NCBI RefSeq assembly: GCF_010091925.1
Contig: NZ_WVID01000017.1
Location: 124,001 to 188,000 of the forward strand
From: Nostoc sp. B(2019)
GTDB lineage: Bacteria; Cyanobacteriota; Cyanobacteriia; Cyanobacteriales; Nostocaceae
Reading direction: 5' to 3'
DNA: 64,000 nt
The notes under the pieces were generated by a model. It did no database searches. It was not told the origin of the DNA and worked only from the letters and a program-made list of their open reading frames with translations. Positions 54,830 to 63,302 of this stretch are shown here, piece by piece. The position numbers and the translations under genes were made by a program. Numbering within the stretch: the first letter of the stretch is position 1; each line of letters opens with the position of its first letter.

Positions 54830-55591
54830 ATGAGCGAAATTAGCCCCCGTCGAATTGTCATTGGGGACGTACATGGTCACTATGAGGGTCTAATGACATT
54901 GTTGGAGGCGATCGCCCCCACGTCAGATGATCAAATCTATTTTCTGGGAGACTTAATTGATCGCGGCCCTCATAGTTCACAAGTAGTAAGTTTTGTCAAG
55001 CAAAATAACTACGCATGTTTGCTGGGAAATCATGAGCAGATGTTATTAAGCATTCTGACTAATAAAAGCGTTTCCTCTCCAACAATGCAAGCATGGCTGT
55101 ATAGTGGAGGACAAGCCACCGTAGCCAGTTACGACAAAGCAACAATCCCTGACGAGCATTTGGATTGGTTTAAGGCTTTGCCTACATATCTTGACTTGGG
55201 TGATTTTTGGTTAACTCATGCTGGTGTTGACCCTTCCAAGTCGGTAGCGGAACAAACCGCCGATCAACTTTGCTGGATACGAGACGACTTTCACAGTATT
55301 CAAAAGCCCTACTTCCCAGATAAGCAGATTATTATTGGTCACACCATTACTTTTACTTTACCAGGCGTTACTCCTGGTAAACTAGCACAAGGACAAGGAT
55401 GGCTAGACATAGATACTGGCGCTTATCATCCCAAGAGTGGTTGGCTAACCGGATTGGATGTTACAAATCACCTGGTTTACCAAGTTAACGTTTATAAACA
55501 CTATCTCCGCACCTTGCCTTTACAAGAAGCAGTAATCAAGGTTGATCCAGCCAAAGTCAAAGCTGAACGCCGCAACAAGCAGGGTGCATGA
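54830..55591 (+). CDS. PPP-family serine/threonine phosphatase (metallophosphoesterase)
   Basis: 253 residues. All metal-binding motifs are present: GDVHGHYEG, FLGDLIDRGP, LLGNHEQ, WLTHAGVD and IIGHTITF. Similar in size to lambda-phage-type PPP phosphatases and to Synechocystis phosphatases of this type. C-terminal tail VDPAKVKAERRNKQGA is basic. Cytoplasmic. No operon partner. Confidence 0.9.
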   Translation: MSEISPRRIVIGDVHGHYEGLMTLLEAIAPTSDDQIYFLGDLIDRGPHSSQVVSFVKQNNYACLLGNHEQMLLSILTNKSVSSPTMQAWLYSGGQATVASYDKATIPDEHLDWFKALPTYLDLGDFWLTHAGVDPSKSVAEQTADQLCWIRDDFHSIQKPYFPDKQIIIGHTITFTLPGVTPGKLAQGQGWLDIDTGAYHPKSGWLTGLDVTNHLVYQVNVYKHYLRTLPLQEAVIKVDPAKVKAERRNKQGA

Positions 55592-55615
55592 TGCGGCAGA
55601 GAAGATGTATTGTAA

Positions 55616-55636
55616 TTTTTGACTTTTGACTTTTGA
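55616..55636. repeat. TTTTGAC short tandem repeat
   Basis: TTTTTGACTTTTGACTTTTG: the TTTTGAC heptad occurs about two and a half times after the phosphatase gene. The type resembles the STRR repeats of filamentous cyanobacteria. Confidence 0.7.
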
Positions 55637-55651
55637 ATCTGCACAATGCTA

Positions 55652-56509
55652 CTAAGATCGCGCTAATGCACGAATATTTGCTTTATAAGCAGCATTATTC
55701 AAGCCATAATTTCCATTGCTGCGTTGAGAGTTAATGGCACGTTTAAGGGAATCAATGCGATCGCTGGTTGCGGGGTGTGTACTTAAAAATGTCGGAACCG
55801 AACCCTTTGTCAGCAGTTTTTGCATGAAAGAAACCATCCCAGACTGGGCATAACCAGTGCGTGTCAAAGTTCTTAATCCTCTTTTATCGGCATCGAACTC
55901 ATCTTGACGACTGCGTGGACGGTTTAGTGCTAAGTCTACGCCAATACCCACAGCTGCGTTACGATTTAATCCGGCTGCTGTTGCTACACCACTAGCGATC
56001 GCTCTTTGCCGCATCTGATTAACCAGGTGTTTGCCGCCAATGTGACCAATTTCATGGGCGATAACACTTGCCAGTTCTGCTTCGTTATCTGCGGCTTGGA
56101 GTAAACCAGTGTGAACATATACATAACCTCCCAACGTGGCAAAGGCATTAATGGCATTATCATCAACTACCTGGAAGGTATAAGCGAGATTGGGGCGATC
56201 GCTATTAGCTGCTAAACGCCGACCAATTTGTTCGACATAGCGATTAATCTCAGGATTGCGGTAAAGTCTAAGACTGCCTACTATTTCCTGATTAATCTGC
56301 TTACCAAGATCAGCTTCCTGGCGTGGGGATATATTAGAAAGCTGAAGTACCTGAACTCCCTGGAATAGAAGCGGAAATAAGTCTATAGCTCTACCAGGCA
56401 AGGGTGTACTCAAGCATAGACTGAGGGCGACTACCATTGAAATTAAAGGATATAACCAGCGACGCCGCCACAAACGGTAATTTGCAAAAAAGCCTTTCCA
56501 GTTGATCAT
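55652..56509 (-). CDS. M48 family zinc metallopeptidase
   Basis: 285 residues. N-terminal signal/anchor (LYPLISMVVALSLCLSTPLPGRA), then FQVVDDNAINAFATLGGYVY, HTGLL, catalytic zinc motif ASVIAHEIGHIGGKH, and the third-ligand region QDEFDADKRGLRTL. C-terminal FLSTHPATSDRIDSLKRAI. A cell-envelope metalloprotease (M48C-like, resembling BepA/YfgC), probably in protein quality control in the periplasm or thylakoid lumen. The stop lies 60 bases from the phosphatase gene, convergent. Confidence 0.9.
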   Translation of the reverse strand: MINWKGFFANYRLWRRRWLYPLISMVVALSLCLSTPLPGRAIDLFPLLFQGVQVLQLSNISPRQEADLGKQINQEIVGSLRLYRNPEINRYVEQIGRRLAANSDRPNLAYTFQVVDDNAINAFATLGGYVYVHTGLLQAADNEAELASVIAHEIGHIGGKHLVNQMRQRAIASGVATAAGLNRNAAVGIGVDLALNRPRSRQDEFDADKRGLRTLTRTGYAQSGMVSFMQKLLTKGSVPTFLSTHPATSDRIDSLKRAINSQRSNGNYGLNNAAYKANIRALARS

Positions 56510-56965
56510 AATCCGGTCTGAAGATAATCTTGGGAAAATATAAAAAGATGAGACAAATTATGAGACGGATTTAGAGCATTCTAAGTTGCATTTTAAACGC
56601 AATACCAAAGATACGTAGTGGTGAGTGGGTCGCAGTCTTGGACGCCACTTGCTAAGAAAGCGGGAACGCCTTGTCGTCAGACATAGCTCCAAGGAGTAGT
56701 CATCGTGAAAACCCCTGATCTTTTTGTTTTAGAGATGGGAAAGCCTTTATTCCGCAAAGACTGGGGTCTAGGATCCACTTTGGAATGGTCTATTTTACGA
56801 CCTTTAAGGGACAGTTCCCTTCACTCCGAACTTTCAACAGACGTGATAAACTGTCGCATAACCGCAACGCCCAGTCCGTGAGTATTACCAAGTAGGGAAT
56901 ATTGCCGTTACCCTCAAAAACTTTGCTGCTAAAGTCAATTACTTTGCTTATAGGAAAAACTTTTT
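56510..56965. other. GC-richer intergenic region with a small frame and a hairpin
   Basis: About 456 bases. More GC than usual intergenic sequence. A hairpin at 56616-56655 has AGTGGTG pairing with CGCCACT. A short frame with a good ribosome site at 56705 is listed separately. Function unclear: small RNA or leader are both possible. Confidence 0.4.
56705..56881 (+). CDS. Candidate 58-residue small protein
   Basis: GTG start with AAGGAG 7-8 bases upstream, stop TGA at 56879-56881. Sequence VKTPDLFVLEMGKPLFRKD, then WGLGSTLEWSILRPLRDSS and a polar tail. Too short for ordinary ORF finding. Good ribosome site but no recognised family, and the same bases might belong to a structured RNA; treat as unconfirmed. 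Confidence 0.3.
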   Translation: MKTPDLFVLEMGKPLFRKDWGLGSTLEWSILRPLRDSSLHSELSTDVINCRITATPSP

Positions 56966-57499
56966 ATGGCTATATTAGATTCCAAAGGTCGCTTATTCGG
57001 TAAAATCAACCTCCTCGATTTAGGTGCTGCGCTGGTAATTCTGCTAGTTATATTTGGCATCTTTTTCTTTCCCGGTACTTCCGGTTCTGTTGCCCAAGTC
57101 GGTACAAAGACAGTACCTATCGAAGTAGACTTAGTAGTTCGTGGTTTGAATGTGCGTGACCCTGAACAATTATTCAACAACGGATTAAAAAAAGGTGGAA
57201 AAACTAATGTGATTATCCGTAATCAACCTTATGGTCAAATTACGATTAAATCAATTCAACAGCTACCCAGAACAGTCAATGTTTTCCAACCCGATGGCTC
57301 CGTTAAAGAATTGCCAGATCCAAAAAGCAATAATTTTAGTACAGATTTACTTTTGACTTTAGATGGCAAAGCCCAAGTTACTGAAAGTGGTCCAGTTCTA
57401 GGTAACAGTAAAGTTAAAATCGGTATGCCATTTGAGTTAGAAGGCTTCAACTACAGCTTTAATGCCACTGTCATTGATGTTAGATTGAAAGACAAATAG
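56966..57499 (+). CDS. DUF4330 family membrane protein
   Basis: 177 residues. N-terminal MAILDSKGRLFGKINLLDLG followed by a single membrane helix (about 20-37, AALVILLVIFGIFFF), then a beta-rich exported domain: VGTKTVPIEVDLVVRGLNVRD, NVIIRNQPYGQITIKSI, LLLTLDGKAQVTESGPVLGNSKVKIG. This fits DUF4330 of cyanobacteria. Function unknown. AGGA upstream of the ATG, terminator directly after. Confidence 0.75.
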   Translation: MAILDSKGRLFGKINLLDLGAALVILLVIFGIFFFPGTSGSVAQVGTKTVPIEVDLVVRGLNVRDPEQLFNNGLKKGGKTNVIIRNQPYGQITIKSIQQLPRTVNVFQPDGSVKELPDPKSNNFSTDLLLTLDGKAQVTESGPVLGNSKVKIGMPFELEGFNYSFNATVIDVRLKDK

Positions 57500-57541
57500 T
57501 ATTTTCGTTTTCGTTGACATAGCAAACCTAAATATGATGTG

Positions 57542-57583
57542 AGACTTCCGACTTATTAAACAATTCGGAAGTCTTAATTTTTT
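57542..57583 (+). terminator. Rho-independent terminator
   Basis: AGACTTCCGA pairs with TCGGAAGTCT (10 bp) around 13 bases, then TAATTTTTT. Follows the DUF4330 gene. Confidence 0.85.
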
Positions 57584-57737
57584 CGATTTTCACCAATAAA
57601 ATAGAATTGTTATATCTCTTTAACTAGTCTATCCTCACACCTGTTACGAAGAAAGGCATAATAATTTTTAATATCCGCGATGAGCCAAATGCTGATTTAT
57701 CAATGTTGGGAATAAAGCAAGTTGGAAGTTATATTTC

Positions 57738-57774
57738 GTCAGTTTCTAGTTATAAATAACAACTAGAAACTGAC
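57738..57774. terminator. Hairpin between convergent genes
   Basis: GTCAGTTTCTAGTT and AACTAGAAACTGAC form a perfect 14 bp stem. It lies at the 3' end of the alpha/beta hydrolase. U-tract is poor, so terminator function is likely but not certain. Confidence 0.6.
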
Positions 57775-57784
57775 TACTGACACA

Positions 57785-58681
57785 CTAATTAAGCAAAGGC
57801 AAAAATTGGCGAATTAATCCAATTGTCACTGCTGGTAATTCTAACTGTGGCGTTAACCCCACATCTTCTAATTGTTGAAAAAATCGGATTGCTTGTGGAT
57901 TCATTTCAGCAAGACGACGACCAATTGAAGGGCCTGTAAATTCGGACTTTTTTCCCCAAATAATGGCGGTGGGAGTTGTTAATTGTTGAATGTAAAGGGA
58001 TAAATCAAAGCATAAATCGCCGCGGACAAAAGACAGCGCCGCATACTCACCATTAGGCTGCTGGGCGGATTGTAGATAAGCCTCTACAATTTCTTCGTAT
58101 ATTCGATTAGGCTGGGCGAATTGTCTTTGCTCTAAGAAGCTGCGAATACCCCCGCTAGTGGCAATTCCAGTGCTGTACAGCAAGCGGTCTACAACGGGAA
58201 CGCTGACTAACTGGGCAAAAAAGCTGCGGGTGTAATCTTCGCCAAAGTCAGAAAGCCCGGCGGGAGTAGTGAGAATTAAGGACTTGAATAAATCAGGACG
58301 AGCGATCGCGACTCGAATTGTAAACGCTGCGGTTAGAGAAGAAGCGATCGTTGTTACTGGCCCTGTACAAGTCTGCTCGAAAAATTCCCGAATCGTCGTT
58401 AAATAATCCTCAATTTTGTAATTACGTGGTGGATGCTCTGATCTACCCCAACCAATCAAATCTGGTGCAATAATTCGATATTCAGCAGCAAAGGCGGGAT
58501 AAACTTTCGACCACTCATAAGCAGAAGACCCACCACCAAAACCGTGGAGGAACACCAAAGTTTCTCGGTCATCTTGTGCAGTCATATTGTCCTGCCAAGG
58601 TGAGCCTGCGGCAGTATAATACACCATTCTACCTAGTGAGGTCTTTATGGAGCGTTGCTCAAATCCTAGTGGCTGAAACAT
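57785..58681 (-). CDS. Alpha/beta hydrolase with atypical nucleophile elbow
   Basis: 298 residues. Fold landmarks: LVFLHGFGGGSSAYEW (oxyanion hole HGF), YRIIAPDLIGWGRSEHP, PTAIIWGKKSEFTGP (acid strand). The nucleophile elbow is VTTIASSLTAAFTIRVA, so GxSxG is AxSxT here; Ser is present but the flanking glycines are not. The expected C-terminal catalytic His is not evident in the short ending (FLPLLN). So hydrolase activity is uncertain. Confidence 0.75.
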   Translation of the reverse strand: MFQPLGFEQRSIKTSLGRMVYYTAAGSPWQDNMTAQDDRETLVFLHGFGGGSSAYEWSKVYPAFAAEYRIIAPDLIGWGRSEHPPRNYKIEDYLTTIREFFEQTCTGPVTTIASSLTAAFTIRVAIARPDLFKSLILTTPAGLSDFGEDYTRSFFAQLVSVPVVDRLLYSTGIATSGGIRSFLEQRQFAQPNRIYEEIVEAYLQSAQQPNGEYAALSFVRGDLCFDLSLYIQQLTTPTAIIWGKKSEFTGPSIGRRLAEMNPQAIRFFQQLEDVGLTPQLELPAVTIGLIRQFLPLLN

Positions 58682-59124
58682 AAGTAGTTTTAGTTACTGC
58701 GGTAATTATTTACAATCGATGATACTTGTGTCACTCCAGAATACTCGCTTGTTGAGTTTAAACTCTCCACTCATTAGTTATTATCGGCTAAACTCTCACT
58801 CCAGAACTTCTTACTATCGTCAGATTAAGTAGATGTAAAATCGCTGGATTACTTGTAAAGATTTAGCGATTTTTTTCACAACAAATAAGAAATTTACGTT
58901 GTGAATACTATGTTACAAGGTTTTATGCTGGTAGCTGCTATTACTAAGGAGTAAATAGCCTATGAGTTTTTTATGGTACTCTATCTATCAGAAACCTCAC
59001 GGTCAGTAATAGTCAAAATGCCAATCTTGATGAGTTATTAATTCTAGTTTTCCATGTAGAAAGAATAGCTTTTGATGTAATTACTAATTTGGTGATTCTC
59101 TAGGTAGTGGTAAGGCGGGGTGTC
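58682..59124. other. Intergenic region with an attenuator-like hairpin
   Basis: About 440 bases, no gene. Contains the hairpin at 58837-58876. Between divergent genes. Confidence 0.4.
58837..58876 (+). terminator. Terminator-like hairpin in the leader of the 59125 gene
   Basis: AAAATCGCT (58837-58845) pairs with AGCGATTTT (58865-58873) and is followed by TTT. On the plus strand it would act as a rho-independent terminator, yet no plus-strand gene lies upstream of it; it is 250 bases before the next start. Attenuation is possible. Confidence 0.5.
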
Positions 59125-59709
59125 ATGGTAAAACAGGCTACTCTTCAATTCAATAAAGTGCCAACGGTTGAAGATGCTAAATTTGCGCTTGACAACTGTA
59201 ATGTGCAAGACAAAGTTACAACTTCAGCTTGGCGAGGCCCAGTCAAGCAAGTTGTTGAGAGCGCTAATGCAGCTGAACCTACTTGTATTTATTTAAACTT
59301 GGAAGATTTGAAATGTTTTGAAGCAGTGGAGCGCCAGTATGAACATTGGGGAGTCATTTTTCACAATTCTTTAGCAATACAGCCATCGAATCCAGCGTTT
59401 CCGACCTATTCGGGGTTGACAGTCTTAATGGGAGCGCCCAAGAGCGGATTTTTAGAAGCTACTTTCTTACGTCCAGTTAACTGGGTTAGTGCCTTTGTCA
59501 CTAGTTCGCAACGGCTAGTGTTTTCTGCCTACGATCGCGATCGCCAATTGCTTACCCAAGCTGTGCTACTAGAAGCTAATCTGGCTAATTCCGACTCGGC
59601 AATACCCCCCAATACTTTATTATCTGTAACAGCGAACAACATCTACAGTGTTACCTTCTGTGCTTTTGATGGTCAATTTACCCTTGATGACTTTCATTTT
59701 TGTTTTTAA
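59125..59709 (+). CDS. Hypothetical protein with lectin-like beta domain
   Basis: About 194 residues from the ATG at 59125 (GTG at 59107 also open; GTAAGGCGGGG just upstream of the ATG). Sequence pattern: YSGLTVLMGAPKSGFLEATF, WVSAFVTSSQRLVFSAYDRD, VTFCAFDGQFTLDDFHFCF. The final strand and its FxLDDFHF ending resemble jelly-roll-type domains found in PEP-CTERM and related surface proteins. No signal peptide or C-terminal anchor seen. Function unknown. Confidence 0.6.
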   Translation: MVKQATLQFNKVPTVEDAKFALDNCNVQDKVTTSAWRGPVKQVVESANAAEPTCIYLNLEDLKCFEAVERQYEHWGVIFHNSLAIQPSNPAFPTYSGLTVLMGAPKSGFLEATFLRPVNWVSAFVTSSQRLVFSAYDRDRQLLTQAVLLEANLANSDSAIPPNTLLSVTANNIYSVTFCAFDGQFTLDDFHFCF

Positions 59710-59957
59710 CTAAAAACTCAGTGACAAAATTGCTCTTACTCGCCCTAGTCCAGGTATTCTTGTAGAGTATTATTGATTGTCAATTACATACCTGTGTATT
59801 AGGAAAATATTAAAGTATGAAGTATGAAATTTCAGCCTAGCCTTTGGGAACACCCACCCTACAAGAACTACGCCGAACACCCTTCATCTTTTAGCCGTTC
59901 CTAATTTCTGGTAAAGCTTATACATCAAATAATCTTGTAATCAAGTAGGTAAACACT

Positions 59958-60752
59958 GTGACACAGGCTTCGTCTTCTTGGCGGCAATTGATCAACCAGA
60001 TCCCCAACTGGTCGCTTCCAGAGTTTAAGACGGGAAGAGGAGCCACAAAGCAGCGAACTTTCAAGCGCTTTTCTCAACCTGGAGGCGTTCTTGGGTTCCT
60101 GTCAATCTTCGTTGCTATGCTGTTGTGGAACTGGAAACTGCTGTTGGCGCTTTTAATCGGCGTTGGGGTAATGGTATTCGTTTACTCGATGCAGGGGTGG
60201 AACTGGCAATTACGCTGGCTCGAAATCCGTAGGTTTTTAAACGGTTCAAATCGTCGATTAGCCTTAGCTGTCGGTAGTGGTGGACTGGCTACTGTCAGTA
60301 CTTACATGGCAGCTGCAATCTGGGTTGACTCCCACAGTCCTTGGATGGCTGCTGTTGCTATTGTGCAAGGTGTAGGGACGCTGTTAACTTTATTTTTGCT
60401 GGTGTGGCAAATCGTCAGTCTTAATGGAAGTCAAGAAGAAGACCACATTGATCAGTTGTTGATCAACTTAACCCAAACAGACCCCTTAAAGCGTCTGATT
60501 GCCCTGCGTCAACTAACCAAATTCATCACCCGTAAGCAAGTTGATGCTTCGGCACAGCAAAGTGTTGTCGAATGTTTGCAACTCTTACTCAGGCAAGAGG
60601 AGGAAACAGTAATTCGAGAGGCAGCTTTTGAGAGTTTGCAAGCCTTGGATAGCCTGCAATCCCTAGCATCCAGTACAGCCATTCCGCTACGCAAAGTCCA
60701 AAGTCAAAAGTCCAAAGTCAAAAGTACACAGTTTTTAACCCTTGACTCTTGA
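59958..60752 (+). CDS. Conserved membrane protein with HEAT-like C-terminus
   Basis: 264 residues, GTG start with AGGT upstream. Hydrophobic segments at about 42-62, 65-80, 105-125 and 130-155. The C-terminal half (about 165-240, DPLKRLIALRQLTKFI) is helical with HEAT/armadillo-like periodicity. The last 19 residues (KVQSQKSKVKSTQFLTLDS) are encoded by heptad repeats, so the native C-terminus was probably extended by repeat insertion. Function unknown; a conserved cyanobacterial protein in my judgement. Confidence 0.7.
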   Translation: MTQASSSWRQLINQIPNWSLPEFKTGRGATKQRTFKRFSQPGGVLGFLSIFVAMLLWNWKLLLALLIGVGVMVFVYSMQGWNWQLRWLEIRRFLNGSNRRLALAVGSGGLATVSTYMAAAIWVDSHSPWMAAVAIVQGVGTLLTLFLLVWQIVSLNGSQEEDHIDQLLINLTQTDPLKRLIALRQLTKFITRKQVDASAQQSVVECLQLLLRQEEETVIREAAFESLQALDSLQSLASSTAIPLRKVQSQKSKVKSTQFLTLDS

Positions 60753-60788
60753 CCTTTGACTCTTGACTCTTGACCCTTGACTCTTAAC
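60692..60788. repeat. Heptanucleotide repeat cluster, inverted arms
   Basis: Left arm 60692-60725 is made of CAAAGTC/AAAAGTC heptads, right arm 60741-60785 of TTGACTC/TTGACCT heptads in reverse complement, so the two fold into a long imperfect hairpin. The left arm and part of the right are coding for the preceding gene; the right arm reaches the ftsE stop. Resembles STRR repeats of filamentous cyanobacteria. Confidence 0.75.
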
Positions 60789-61534
60789 TATTTGCGCGAC
60801 AGTCGTCCATTGCGAACTTGCACTACTGGATGATTGCAACGCCGCACTAATTGTTCATCGTGGGTCGTGATAATTACTGTGGCTCCAAAAGAATTTAGCT
60901 TTTGGAGAATCTGCATTACTTGCCAGGAATTATCTGGATCGAGATTTCCGGTTGGTTCATCCGCCAACAGCAACGGCGGTGTTCCGACGATCGCTCGCGC
61001 AATACTCACTCGCTGTTGCTCTCCTCCAGACAGCTGATCTGGGAAGCAGTCAGCTTTAGTCAGTAAACCCACTAGTTTCAAAGTTGGTTCTAAACGTCGT
61101 TGAATTTCCTTGCGAGTATACCCTTGAGCTTGCAGCACAAAAGTTACATTTTCCGCTACTGTGCGTTGGGGAATTAGTTTGTAGTCTTGAAACACAATAC
61201 CAATACGTCGCCGCAATGATGACAAGCGATCGCCTCGTAAACCCACTACATTACATTCATCAACAATTACTTGTCCCTGTGTTGGTAATTCTTGGCCATA
61301 CAACAGTTTCAAGAGAGTTGATTTACCAGAACCACTCGGCCCTGTAATAAATAAAAATTCTCCCTTTTTGACTTCCAGGTTTACATCTAACAAGGCGTGA
61401 CAGCCGTTGGTATAAGTTTTTGTTACAGAGAGCAATTGCACCTTTGCACTATTGCTACCAGTGTATTGTTGAGTTTCACTGTTCTCTTGATGAACAGATT
61501 GGTTAGTCCTTCCTGGAGTTGTTAATGCTGGCAT
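60788..61534 (-). CDS. ftsE: Cell division ATP-binding protein FtsE
   Basis: 248 residues. ABC-type ATPase with Walker A GPSGSGKSTLLKLLYG, Q-loop IGIVFQDYKLIPQRTV, signature LSGGEQQRVSIARAIV, Walker B LLLADEPTGNLDP and H-loop ITTHDEQLV. Conserved IGIVFQDYKL is characteristic of FtsE. It partners with the membrane protein FtsX, not present nearby. The N-terminal 30 residues are an unconserved Gln/Ser/Thr-rich extension. GAGGA upstream of the ATG. Confidence 0.9.
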   Translation of the reverse strand: MPALTTPGRTNQSVHQENSETQQYTGSNSAKVQLLSVTKTYTNGCHALLDVNLEVKKGEFLFITGPSGSGKSTLLKLLYGQELPTQGQVIVDECNVVGLRGDRLSSLRRRIGIVFQDYKLIPQRTVAENVTFVLQAQGYTRKEIQRRLEPTLKLVGLLTKADCFPDQLSGGEQQRVSIARAIVGTPPLLLADEPTGNLDPDNSWQVMQILQKLNSFGATVIITTHDEQLVRRCNHPVVQVRNGRLSRK

Positions 61535-61576
61535 TTTTAAATATTCCTCATACCCACAGCCAAACAGCTTGAGGGC

Positions 61577-61639
61577 TTAGATTTGAAATTCCCCCCAAAA
61601 TAAGGATTCCCAGGTTTCCCCTGGGAAGCTCAAATCTAA
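61577..61639. repeat. Extended inverted repeat upstream of ftsE
   Basis: TTAGATTTGA (61577-61586) pairs with TCAAATCTAA (61630-61639), and inside it TTCCCAGG (61607-61614) with CCTGGGAA (61620-61627). Together a two-tier hairpin ending 43 bases before the ftsE start on the minus strand. May be the terminator of the upstream WecG-type gene or an RNA leader. Confidence 0.55.
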
Positions 61640-61792
61640 CAACGAAAATTTAAATTTTTGTGAAGACCTCAGTACTACTATCCCAATTAGCGCAATTTGG
61701 AATTCAATTTCTTCAGTATTGCCAGTAACTTGATGCTCAAAGAGTTTTTTCTGGCAAAAGGATCTGTTGAAATGCCGCTGTCAGCACTATTG

Positions 61793-62548
61793 CTAACCAA
61801 TTGCCCCTCTTGCAGTCAAGCGATAAATAAAGGCTTTCACAGCAAACATTGGCAAAGCCAGCATCCGCCGCCAGCGCCAAGGTTCTTGATAAAGCCGATA
61901 CAGCCATTCCAAATTGTTGTTTCCTAACCAGGCGGGAGCGCGAGTTTTGGTTCCCGACCAAATATCGAAACTGCCACCAACACCAATCCATATTGCTTGG
62001 GGACACAAATGCCGATTTTTGGCAATCCACAACTCTTGGCGTGGCACTCCCAAACCGACAAAAACCACTTGTGGCTGCAATTGAGTGAGAGTTTCTTGCA
62101 ATTGTGCTTCCTCTTCTGAGGAATGGTAGCCTGAGTAAGTACCTGCTATGCTCAAATCTGGAATTTGCTGTTGCCAAAACTCTGCTGCGCTTGCAGCCAC
62201 TCCAGGCGCTCCTCCATAAAAAAATACTTTTGTCTCTGTTTTCTGTTGTCCAAGTTCTTGTAACAGTTTTTCTGCTAGTTCAATCCCTGGAAAACGTTGC
62301 ACTTTTTGCCATAATAGCCACCGTAAATACAAAACAACCCCTGCTCCATCTGGAATCACTAGCTCGGCATTTTGAATAATCTGAGCTAGAGATTTATTCC
62401 GCTCTGCCTGCATGGTCATTTCTGCATTGAGCGTTACAACATGAGTTCCTCTGCCTGCGTGCAGGCATTCTAGCAACCAGCCTGGATAGTTAGTCATCAC
62501 ATGAACTGGTATCCCCAACACCGAAAACGCTTTAGGCGGTTTAAACAT
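61793..62548 (-). CDS. WecG/TagA/CpsF family glycosyltransferase
   Basis: 251 residues, GT26 family: VVTLNAEMTMQAERNKSLAQ, AELVIPDGAGVVLYLRW, QRFPGIELAEKLL, VFFYGGAPGVA, VVFVGLGVPRQELWIAKNRH, IGVGGSFDIWSG, RAPAWLGNNNLEWLYRL. It transfers an N-acetylmannosamine-type sugar onto a lipid-linked acceptor. Paralogue of the gene at 44152. Lies 258 bases from ftsE on the same strand. Confidence 0.9.
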   Translation of the reverse strand: MFKPPKAFSVLGIPVHVMTNYPGWLLECLHAGRGTHVVTLNAEMTMQAERNKSLAQIIQNAELVIPDGAGVVLYLRWLLWQKVQRFPGIELAEKLLQELGQQKTETKVFFYGGAPGVAASAAEFWQQQIPDLSIAGTYSGYHSSEEEAQLQETLTQLQPQVVFVGLGVPRQELWIAKNRHLCPQAIWIGVGGSFDIWSGTKTRAPAWLGNNNLEWLYRLYQEPWRWRRMLALPMFAVKAFIYRLTARGAIG

Positions 62549-63302
62549 AGCCTACTTTTTGATTAGCATCACACCAGGTTGTCTCGAACGTTAGTTTATC
62601 AAATTTTTTTATATGTTGTAGATTGTAATTTTAGTAACAGATAATTGAGCACGATTTTAGTGTAAGATATATAATTTATCTCCACTAGGTGATTTAACTG
62701 GCAGGAATAAAATCAGATAAAGTTTTTTTGGTAAAAAGGGATTGTCTGATTTTCCAGAAGTAACACTTACTTAGGTGGTGATTTTTGGGAAATGTCTGAG
62801 AACGCGATTTTACTCTGGAGACTCTCTGCGATCGCATTTGTTAAATGGAAAGTAGGCAAGGAATTTCTCACAAACATAACTCCGCCTTATCCAAGCCAGT
62901 ATACTCTTGTTAGCAAAGGAGGTGAATCAACAGCAAACCTCCATAAGAGAAGCACCTCTGTTACCACTCCCCCAGAGGGTATATGTAAAGGTTGCAGCAT
63001 ACTTCATTAGCTCCGCAAATATTAAGTATGGCTTGTGCTGTCTTGCTATTTGAGGAAGTCACATCTGCGACAGTAGAAGCCAGAATTATCCTAATTGGTC
63101 TTGGGTGCTTGTACCTTGGGTGAACCAACCCTGATTTTATTATTGAAGTGTAATGTTCATCTAGGGGAAATGCCTCTACGTGTTAGCTTTTTTCAAACAG
63201 CACTTCTATATATTTGTGCAAATGTCTTTAATCTGCGTCTCTTAAGACTTTCTAGTAAACTCGATTTTACAGTTAAGGTAGGGTAACGGGCTGAAGTTGG
63301 CT
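62549..63302. other. Divergent region between WecG-type gene and response regulator
   Basis: About 754 bases. No recognised gene; frames such as 62792-63010 and 63095-63286 on the plus strand lack support. Should hold the response-regulator promoter. Confidence 0.35.

Noticed and set aside
62792-63010. 72-codon plus-strand frame in the gap before the response regulator
   Set aside because: No ribosome site, no recognisable protein features, and it crosses a HIP1 site typical of non-coding gaps here.
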